DNA of 64,000 bases from Cristatella mucedo (lineage: Eukaryota > Bryozoa > Phylactolaemata > Cristatellidae), in contig WPIO01000007.1 of assembly GCA_009760855.2 (NCBI GenBank), positions 8,075,001-8,139,000 on the forward strand, written 5' to 3'. Both the position numbers and the translations under genes were made by a program. Below are positions 38,525 to 64,000 of this stretch, piece after piece (position 1 is the first letter of the stretch; the number at the start of each line of letters is the position of its first letter). The notes beneath the pieces are model-generated. The model saw nothing but the letters and a program-made list of their open reading frames with translations. It searched no databases and was not told the DNA's origin.

Positions 38525-38640
38525 AATAATACATTTAATTTACATTTAATACATTTAATAATGCATAATAATACATTTAACATAGCGCCCTCAGATAACT
38601 CAATCTCTTTCTACACACTTTACATTTACTATCAAACTTG
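38525..38640 (-). mobile_element. LINE 3' tail fragment
   Basis: AATACATTTAACATAGCGCC, CTCAATCTCTTTCTAC; 5' truncated. Confidence 0.75.
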
Positions 38641-38904
38641 CTGTATGGCTACGTGATTGTCACTGACTAAATCTGCATGCCATCAGTGTGGAAAAAGCAG
38701 AGGAAGAGAAGTTGTAAGGTTACATTGGTACACGAAAGGGCTAAGACTGGTGTAATACCCGTAGCTGTGTAGATAAAGGCTAGTCTGTACCACTGCGGTA
38801 TCTTTACAGCTTCTTCTTCCTTTTAAAAATGCTGGCCCGTTTCGGAAAGCCACCACTAAACGAGCGTTGGGAATTTGCGCCTGCCGCCTGGCAGCTTTTA
38901 GCTC

Positions 38905-39066
38905 TATCCCCTAACCATGTTATTCATTTTGTTTGTTTTTCAAGCATGATTTTACTTACTATTCTATTGCGTATCACTTTGCAGCAAATGTAAAGCGCCT
39001 AGAAAGAGATTAAGTTCTCTGAGGGCGCTTTATCAAGTGCAATATTATTATTATTATTATTATCTA
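38905..39066 (+). mobile_element. LINE 3' tail, complete end
   Basis: CCCTAACCATGTTATTCAT to GCGCCTAGAAAGAGATTAAG and ATT repeats. Almost the same as the tail at 24480-24650. Confidence 0.9.
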
Positions 39067-39599
39067 CAAAATATGGTGGGGCAACCGGGGGGGGGGGGCC
39101 CTCGGAATGGCTCTAACAGCTCGGCCCGCCCACATCCGGATCCAAGGCGGGGGGCCGGGCTTTGAGCCCCCTACCGCTTCCCACGCTCTGCTTATTGACA
39201 CTTCCGTAGATACGCCCCCTTGACCTCGTGGTGAGGGAGCGATTCTTTCGCCTTGTAGCTGCTCTTCTGAACGAAGCCTGATAGCCAACCTTTCTTGCAA
39301 GCTGAGCTAAATTTGCGTAGGACTTCGCAGCTGTGGCGTGTGGCTGTTTCGGGGTAGGTATAAGAGTTGGGGATGGCTAAAGCTAACCAGGCCCTTTGCA
39401 TTTGAGCCTAACTACTGCCCTCAAGCCGAGACCGACGGTTGGTCGGCGCTCGGGTCAGGCGCAAACGATTTAGCTGGATGTGGTAAACAGCTCAAACTCC
39501 CTGCCTTGTCTCGGAAGACGCTACATAAAATGTATTATTACTTTCATTCTTCCATAAATTCGACTCAAAAAGCTCTCCGACCCGTCGCAGCTTTCGTAA

Positions 39600-40720
39600 G
39601 CGGTGCTAGAGCCAACCGCGGAGTCGGCTAAGCGTCACGTGGAGACCACCGAAGGCTTACTTCAACAATGGGCGGGACCTCAGCCCGAGCCGGAAGCTCA
39701 ATAGGGGCGGTTCGTGAGAGCTCCTGTGGACCGGCGATTGGCGGGAGACCTCCGCATGCATGGCGGCGTCCGCGTAATGTCAGGCACTAGCCGGCTGCCT
39801 CGTGGAGACCGCAGAAATGACCGGTGAGCTGCCGTCTCGAATGATTAGTCTGTGATTAGTGTTAAGAGTACGGCTATAAGTATAGCCAGTAATGAGACGA
39901 GGAGCGGCTCGTAGCGGCAGCTCCATAGTTATTGCGGGTCACCCCTAGCCGAGCGGCTGCACTTTCCAGTGCAGCCGCCTTAGTCTCGTCGACTACGCGC
40001 TAGTCTATCCGCGAGAGCGACCGATGGTACGAGTCGAAAGTAGCTGCTGTGGACTGGTGGTACTTGCTTGCAGGCAAGTTCAACTGGGAAGTCCATTCCA
40101 CGCGACGCCGACGGTGCCGACGGAAGTGGCGGTCCGTGACGGCTCTTGGCGCTCGAGAACTGGCGCTGCCTATGCCAGAGTGACGCACAAGCGCACGTCT
40201 GACCGTACTTTTAGTGAGCAGACTGCGCTTCTCTTTTTGTACTGTGGCCAGTCGTCGCTTGTGCTTTTACTGCCCGCGCCTCCCTCCGGGAGAGCCGCCA
40301 GCTCCAGCCCAGTCTAGCGTGGCTGGTAGGTAGCTCGCTGCCGCCGGCAGCCGCCGTCTCGCGTTCGTCGCGAGCCGGAGTGGCAAAGGCCGTGCGCAGC
40401 CAGGACCAGGTTCTATTCCGCAGCGTACCGCCTGACTACGCTCTAAGGCGCCGCCTAAGGCTTGGCAAGCTAAGTGCTTCGCTTACGAAAATCCTGGGCC
40501 GGAACTGCCGCCCGGATGCTGCACACAAAGCAGGCCCGAATCTCCTCGGGCCAGCGCGCCCCATCGACTGTCCGGCCTATCCGGCTATTGCCATAGCCAC
40601 ATGGAAGCCGAGCAGCGAGGCACCGCACTGACGTCGCTGCGATTTAAAAGAGGACCCCCGGTTCTCGAGGCGGTCGAGATGTGCTCTCACTGGCACGTCG
40701 ACCGATGACAGTCGTGCTTA
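39600..40720. other. GC- and CpG-rich stretch upstream of BRCA1
   Basis: Many CG dinucleotides, unlike the flanks. Contains a perfect 11-bp hairpin (39953-39978) and GGCTATA-AG-TATAGCC near 39873. Could be the BRCA1 promoter island or a decayed GC-rich repeat. Frames at 40024-40317 and 40380-40631 are not recognised. Confidence 0.35.
39953..39978. repeat. Perfect 11-bp hairpin, 4-base loop
   Basis: GCGGCTGCACT, loop TTCC, AGTGCAGCCGC. Confidence 0.95.
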
Positions 40721-41191
40721 GTCAGGAGCCTGCTGTCTCTCCTGGATGTTAATAAACATGGCTGGCCGAGTGCCGTGATCCGAGGACTGCCTGCGTTGAC
40801 GACTTGCTGGTGTGCCCGGCCTCCGTGGTTTTAATTATGCTTTGCAGACGCAACATGACTTGTGCTCACTCTGGGCTGGCCTCGAAGGCTCTCCCCCTGG
40901 GCTGTCCTTGAATGCCCTGGTACCCTGGTATGAGAGTTTGGCCAGTCAAATCACTTGGCATATTACGTGCCAACCTTCTGGTTAACCGGTCTCGGCGATC
41001 TTTAATGGAGTCACCATTAAGGACCTCCCTCATAACACTGCAGAGGGGTTTGCTGTGTGGTTCAAATTGCCCAGTGCATGCAATCCATAGTTCTTTCAGG
41101 CTAGGTTCTTTGTCCGAGGTTTGTGTGAGTTCTCTAATCTCACTCTTTACAGGCTGGCAGCCAGGTTAGCTTATTCCGGTTTTCTAACTGA

Positions 41192-41290
41192 ATGAGGATA
41201 GTAATAGTAATTCGTTTGTATAACACCGTAAGAGGACCCAATAACTATGTAGGCACTTGACAAGTACAAGAGATGGAATAGCCAAGGATT
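41192..41290 (-). mobile_element. LINE 3' tail fragment, divergent
   Basis: TAATTCGTTTGTATAACACC then a TAGGCACTT block, reading leftward. Confidence 0.5.
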
Positions 41291-42936
41291 AAGACGTGCA
41301 AGGCATCCTTAGACAAGCATCCAATTGCACACAAGTGTCATGCTTAGACAAGCAGGCAAAAACTACCCAGAAGCATGTCCAGCCAGATGCCAGCAGGAAG
41401 TTTGGTCCTCAAGAGATGTTCTTTTTTGGTAAGTTGGCAGAACGGTCGAAGTGAAAAGTTTGCTAAGCCAAATGGTAGGATAATAATGCTTATACTATGG
41501 CAGCAAAGCCTACCTCTCCTGTACAAGGTTGTGATTGGTGGTGCCACTTGTGTTCTTCCCCTCAGCTTATGTGGAACTCAGTGCTGGTGGGGGGGGGGTC
41601 AAGTTTCACTCCATTTTTATATCACTAACAGAGACTCTAGATTTTGTTTTACTGACCTGCGTCTAGTACATCTAGGATCTGTATTCGCCGGTGTCCTCGT
41701 TGGCTGCAGCTGCTGTTATGTATCTGTCATATGTGCTGTATGTGCCAGGTATGCATTCTTACTGTTTGATGGTTTGTTTGCTTGCTTTCCTGTCCACGTT
41801 AGGAAGCTGGGACAATAGACTTGCTTGTTTTGAGGCTTCTTGGTACTTTTTACTTGTGAGCAACCCGGGAGGGGGCTGCCATGTGCTGTCTGGCTGTGCC
41901 ATGTGAGCTTACAGCAATTCATTCGTAGTAGCTCATTCATCAATCTGTCGATCGGTCCTCGAGCATTTTCCTTAGCATTTTCGTTTGGCATTGCCTGGCA
42001 TACAAAGCGGGGGATGGGGGGCTCTGGCCGTTGATACACCACTGTAGTTACACCCAGAACTCAGATACGGTACTTAGCATTGTAAGGCAGTGTGGCACAG
42101 TATGTGCCACCCACAGTGGCACGCCCGAGCGCTGCATTGCCGAATAGCAAGCAACCTCAGCACAACTGCAGCCATCCTCAGCACTTGAAAATGCAAGGTG
42201 TCCAATTGGTAGAGTTTGAGCTGCATTGCTGTTGCTGTCATTCTGGGGATGGAGGGTGATGGCAGGGCTAGTTCTTTAGTCCAGTCCTATGGGTATTAGG
42301 CGATTGAAATAACTGCACTCGACCTGGAGTGGTTTGGTATCGAGTAGCAGCTTTCGTGTAGGTAGTAGCTGAGTGCACGCGCCTACCTACCGATGCTTGG
42401 CAGAGAGCTGTTGTAGCAAGGGGCTGAGCTAGCCTGAAAGGCTGAGTGCGTTGCTCAAAGATTCATGCCAGCTTGGTTACATGAATTTTCCGGACGTATG
42501 TGCTGGTGTGCATGCGTGCGTGCGAGGTAACTCGACCGCTGAGCTCGGTGTGTACTCAGCCATTGTGCAACACAGCTTAGCGTGACATTTAAGTTAGAGA
42601 GCACACTTTTGCTGAGTGCTGGGGCAAATGTAAACGATGCCATGCCCCCCACGATTTTAGATTTTTTGCTCCTTTGTGCCTTTGCAGTTCCTGCTGCAAT
42701 GTGCTCCAATGCTATGCCATATGACCCCTTCTGAGCAGTTGCCTTGTGATTTATGTTTTCGTTGTGCAGTGAGGGTTTTGTTGGTAAGCAACATTTTTCG
42801 TTCTGTCTGCCCAACCTTTGGCTCCATCTGGACTCGCACAGGCGCTGCTAAGTGCCTATGCTTGCCTGGCTGGTGGAAGTACTGCTTAAGTAGTTGTGTG
42901 CTGTATCATCGATTCATGTTGCATGTCGGCTTGCAG

Positions 42937-60847
<17,911 letters not shown>

Positions 60848-60848
<1 letters not shown>

Positions 60849-60853
60849 ATAAA
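60848..60853 (+). terminator. BRCA1 polyadenylation signal, overlapping the stop codon
   Basis: AATAAA begins on the last base of the TGA stop, so the 3' leader may be only 10-30 bases. It is the only canonical signal noticed before the convergent gene. Confidence 0.45.
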
Positions 60854-61205
60854 ATACGAACAAGTTCCGATGTCACTTCATTATTTGCTCGGCAGAAGAC
60901 AAAAACGATCCATCGCATAACCGGAGCAACCATAATGCATATCAGGCAGCCAGCATTGACGTACGCTGACCGACTAAACGCCGTGTGCATAACTTTCTGG
61001 TTAATTAAGACCTCCTCCCAGACACCGCCTGTGCAAGAGTCTGTTTTCGAGAGTGCAGGCACTTAAAAATCAGCACCCGAACACCCTCAGACAAAATAGT
61101 TCTCAGCTGCTTCCAGGTGCTAGCAGCAGTCCTCTGTAAGGCACACTGGATCTGCATAAATCAACAACCAGTGCAGCCGGCCTCTATCGACTTCCTATCG
61201 CAATC

Positions 61206-61451
61206 CTATGAAGGAGGGCTGCTGTGATCACCAGGTGGGGCGCTAGGTGGTTGCTGTGTGCTGCTGCTAGCTTCGCCCTGTGCTGCCGACGGTGTGGCCG
61301 ACCTCGCCACCGTGCTGCCACCTGTGCCTTGGCTACTGTGGCCAGCAGTTTGTTCCTCTAATGATGTCAACGTCTCTGCCAGTTCTGCATACTCTTGCGT
61401 TGACGTGTCGGCACCATTTAAGTCTTTTCGGCAAACGGGGCACGTGCCATG
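61206..61451 (-). CDS. RING-H2 ligase, last exon
   Basis: Acceptor TCATCGTAG, 81 codons, TAG at 61208-61206. Begins HGTCPVCRKDLNGADTS, finishing the RING, then a low-complexity polar tail. Confidence 0.88.
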   Translation of the reverse strand, partial: HGTCPVCRKDLNGADTSTQEYAELAETLTSLEEQTAGHSSQGTGGSTVARSATPSAAQGEASSSTQQPPSAPPGDHSSPPS

Positions 61452-63459
61452 CTACGATGAGAAGCAATTCCTTGTGTTACCAACTAACTTACAAGCAAAA
61501 CACATGCGCACATCGAGTTCTGCCAGCATACGATGTGGGTCATCCAGCTCCATGGCGACCCCGGAATGCATTGATCGAGCAAAATGGGGGCAGTACCGGT
61601 TCGGACAGATAATCTCTAAACGGGGCTGTCTTATGCATGTAGTATGAAGCATGGGACAGCAAATCAATGTACACTCATTACTGCCCCCGAGGCTCCCCCC
61701 AGCAGGACTCGATGGGAAGCAGCAGCAGCACCACCGAATGAATCAGTGGGGCACACAGAGCATGCAGTACTCCCAAGATTCTGCCACTCACTTTTTTAGG
61801 TTCGTTCATTCTTTTGCATTGACTTACCCATCAGGAATACTTCCATCAGCAGGATTTGCACCTCACTTAGCATACCTCCCATTTCTCTTCCGACTTGAAT
61901 CGTTTAGCTGTGCCTATTAAATTATGAGCCATATAAACTATTTCTTACGTAAGAGACTGCTTCCAGAGCCTGAACCACTTTGTTTTGTACTTCATGACTT
62001 AGGTCGTGAGATCGATTCCTGCATCCTGCAATTCCTTGTTGCCACTGCAAGTGGGAGTGACAGTCACTGAGGCTCTTCTGCCAATATATAAACGAGGCTG
62101 TTGAACCCGTAGACCTTTATTTTTTGATACTCTAGTTACTCAACATTTGCTTCGTGTGAATTAGACTTGTGTGCTTTGGACATGATGACACTGTGCCTAC
62201 CATAACTAATCAATTGACACGACCCATTTCCAGCATATGTAGTGCTTAAAAAGAGATTAAGTTTTCTTAGGGTGCTGTACAAATGTCATCATTATTATTG
62301 CATTTGTTATTATCCTTACCCGTCCGGCACGCTGTGTCAAGCTAGACTTGACATTTTAATCCTAAAGGGAAGTCAAGTCAGTGCCGAGCTGGATTAGCCC
62401 AGTGGTTAAGGTGCTCGCCCCGACCAAGGTCTGGCTGAGGTCGTGGGCTCGAGCCCCGTGGCATATGTGAAGTGCCTGAATAAACATTAAGCTCTCTTAG
62501 GGTGCTATACAGTCTACAAATACCTCGTACTCAAATCCTCTGGAGACCGTGCATTTAGTTCGTATGCTCCCAAAGCCTGGAACTCCCTCCCGACTGGCGT
62601 CAGAACATGCCCTGACCTGACCACATTTAAAAAGAACTTAAAAACACACCCATTTAGGACAGCATTTAGTGGGTCCCTGTGATTCGGCCCTGATGTGCTT
62701 ATGCGTGCTGACACTGTACAAGGATTGGTCGAAAAGTACTTCACCTGCCTGGCAGTCTGCTTAGGGTCGTTATCTTGCTGCCAAATGTAACGAGCCCAGA
62801 GTATTTGATCCTCGAAATCCACTGTTCTTGACCGCAATGAGACAATGAGTAAAGGATTTATTTAATTATTATTATTATTATTAGTTATTTATTTAAGGAT
62901 CTATTAAGAAACCTTATTTGCAGTATTCCTAAAGGAATCCTTGTTTGGTGCTGGTGCAGTGGCTGAGCCAGTCGCCCGATTTGAGCCCCGTTTAACGACT
63001 ATTGAGCGATATCTACGGGCAGCTGAGGCCTGGTGTTCGGCCTACACCACTAGCCAACCTTTTCAGTAAAATTCGGGCTCCGTAAAATGTGCTACAGCAG
63101 AAGGAACAACACAGATGCCGGTGGCCTGGTATCGTAGAAGACCCTCTTATTATCCTAACGAATTTACAGCAACAACAGAGGCTGCCGAAATGCGAAGATT
63201 TATTTGAGCCCGAGTGTGTGTCTAGACAGCCCCAACAGCGATAATACCCGTCCTAACCAGAGCAAATGACAGCCATGTACCTATCGCACCGTAGGTAGGC
63301 AGAGACGGCACTGGCGGCAAAAGAACCAAGCCTGCAGCCTTACCATTTCCAGCCATTTGATTATGCAGTCTTTGTGGTACAGATGCTTGCATGGTAATGA
63401 CAGGGCATCATCACCGACGGAAAATTCGTCAAAGCATACGGAACACTGAGCCTTGGCAT
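61206..63459 (-). CDS. RNF126/RNF115-like RING-H2 ubiquitin ligase, 3' part
   Basis: Two exons, 63459-63344 and 61451-61206, join in phase to form a full RING-H2 domain: CSVCFDEF, LPCKHLYHKDCIIKWLEM, then HGTCPVCRKDLNG. All eight ligands (C, C, C, H, H, C, C, C) are present. The 81-residue last exon continues as a Ser/Thr/Gln/Pro-rich tail ending SSPPS and TAG. The spacing, WLE and CPVCRK-LNG are typical of the RNF126/RNF115 family of E3 ligases, which have an N-terminal zinc finger and C-terminal RING. The N-terminal exons lie beyond the window. It converges with BRCA1, 357 bases between stop codons. RNF126 and RNF115 cannot be told apart here. Confidence 0.85.
61452..61760 (-). other. Cys/His-rich open frame inside the RING-H2 ligase intron
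   Basis: Open from a stop near 61740 down to 61450. Encodes ECTLICCPMLHTTCIRQPRL, ICPNRYCPHF, a Met-rich acidic stretch and VRMCFA before a good donor (GTAAGT at about 61475). Ten Cys and several His are spaced as in a zinc finger. Splicing it between the two RING exons would break that RING, so it is not part of the standard transcript. Its acceptor is unclear. I do not recognise the family. Confidence 0.3.
61980..62130 (+). repeat. tRNA-headed SINE, type A
   Basis: TTCATGACTTAGGTCGTGAG, ATCGATTCCTGC, AGTGACAGTCACTGAGGCTC, TTCTGCCAATATATAAACGA, GGCTGTTGAACCC. Confidence 0.8.
62225..62300 (+). mobile_element. LINE 3' tail fragment
   Basis: TTCCAGCATATGTAGTGC, AAAAAGAGATTAAGTTTTC, AGGGTGCTGTACAAATGTC then ATT repeats. 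Confidence 0.75.
62385..62515 (+). repeat. tRNA-headed SINE, type B (best copy)
   Basis: GATTAGCCCAGTGGTTAAGG (A box), GAGGTCGTGGGCTCGAGCCC (B box), directly followed by the LINE-like tail GAAGTGCCTGAATAAACATT, AAGCTCTCTTAGGGTGCTAT. Confidence 0.88.
62515..62715 (+). mobile_element. LINE C-terminal coding remnant
   Basis: TCTGGAGACCGTGCATTTAG and AAAGCCTGGAACTCCCTCC, as at 24270-24410. Ends abruptly where Tc1 sequence begins. Confidence 0.8.
62718..62837 (-). pseudogene. Tc1-like transposase fragment
   Basis: The - strand reads LWARYIWQQDNDPKQTARQV, the QQDNDPKHT block around the second catalytic Asp of Tc1 transposases. Only about 40 codons remain, in opposite orientation to the adjoining LINE. 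Confidence 0.8.
63344..63459 (-). CDS. RING-H2 ligase, exon with first half of the RING
   Basis: Acceptor CTGTTTTGTAG. AT completes Asp, then AKAQCSVCFDEFSVGDDALS and on to IIKWLEM, donor GTAAGG. 38 full codons, phase 1 in and 0 out. Confidence 0.88.
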
Positions 63460-63779
63460 CTACAAAACAGCAGCCGATGTGACCGAGTAAGTATGAAACG
63501 ACAGGAGAATGGATCACAATAGGAGTTTGTATATAGTGGCAGAGCCAGGGGGCAATTCCCCCCCCCCCCCCCGATGGACAGAGGGACACACCTATATACT
63601 GGGGCAAATTTCCTTAGGCCCATGGAGCAAGAGCAGTGAGAAGACGAAAACGGAACGAGTCGAATAGATTTATCAATTTTTTCATAAACCTCTTTTATGT
63701 GGTACCTCTGCCATTATGTCTGAAGAAGCCTGGAGAGAGAGACTTGTAAATCAAGTAATAATTTCCAGTACTCAGACGA

Positions 63780-64000
63780 TAGAACAAAATAACCTTTAAA
63801 ATATGTCGGTAGCCAGAAGTTCTTTCAGATACTGCAAAACATGGTCATTTTGTAAGTGTTTGCACTTAGTAAGCAAGCCAGGGTGGTAGCACGCAAAATG
63901 TGTTACAAATATTGCTAACTCTAGTGAATCCTGTATTCTTGTGGTTTTTTTTTGACGAACAGTCCATAAAACACTATTTAAGGCTATATCTTGATCCCCA
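63780..64000 (-). repeat. Unknown interspersed repeat, copy 3 of 3
   Basis: Reverse complement reads GGGGATCAAGATATAGCC, AGTGTTTTATGGACTG, AGCAATATTTGTAACAC, CCACCCTGGCTTGCTTAC. Runs off the right edge. Confidence 0.75.

Noticed and set aside
40670-40830. LTR-like poly(A) region (GTTAATAAACATGG)
   Set aside because: No partner repeat, no TG...CA ends defined, no retroelement coding nearby.

Overview
The window is metazoan nuclear DNA, most likely from an invertebrate. It has spliced protein genes with GT-AG introns, an intact nuclear-type tRNA, long microsatellites, and many broken LINE, SINE and Tc1 copies. The species cannot be read from the sequence. A marine invertebrate such as a sponge, cnidarian, mollusc or lower deuterostome would fit. 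No prokaryotic, CRISPR or viral locus was seen.

Four protein genes could be rebuilt by joining exons whose reading phases fit. (1) GMDS, GDP-mannose 4,6-dehydratase, + strand, 2562-16117. Ten exons run to the stop; only the first coding exon(s), about 34 residues, lie upstream of the window. (2) A complete GM2-activator-like gene, - strand, 29300-27347. It has four exons and 202 residues, with a signal peptide and a TATA box. (3) A BRCA1 orthologue, + strand, about 42937-60848. It has RING exons, a long low-complexity central exon, and a tandem BRCT domain at the C terminus. Its RING intron positions and phases match human BRCA1. (4) The 3' end of an RNF126/RNF115-like RING-H2 ligase, - strand, 63459-61206, convergent with BRCA1.

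Layout: 1-2330 broken LINE copies; 2562-16117 GMDS, with LINE and SINE copies in its introns; 16118-27346 intergenic, with a long CT array, a Tc1 remnant, a GC-rich stretch with a 600-bp-spaced duplication, and tRNA-Arg(ACG) at 26257; 27347-29387 GM2A-like gene and promoter; 29390-42930 intergenic, with a GA array, dispersed and tandem repeats, a decayed LINE (36483-37915) and a GC-rich stretch just upstream of BRCA1; 42937-60848 BRCA1, whose introns hold LINEs, SINEs and very long CT, GT and TA arrays; 61206-63459 RNF-like gene; 63460-64000 repeats.

Repeats dominate the non-coding DNA. One LINE family (CR1/L2/Jockey-like reverse transcriptase) has a recognisable 3' tail near GCGCCTAGAAAGAGATTAAG followed by ATT repeats. 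tRNA-headed SINEs fall into two types. Type A ends in its own tail plus TTATTATT. Type B ends in a tail like that of the LINE. I did not find a convincing new multi-gene system. The observations most worth following are the BRCA1 locus with its conserved architecture, the two-type SINE family, several perfect hairpins, and Cys/exon-like ORFs in introns that the gene models do not explain.
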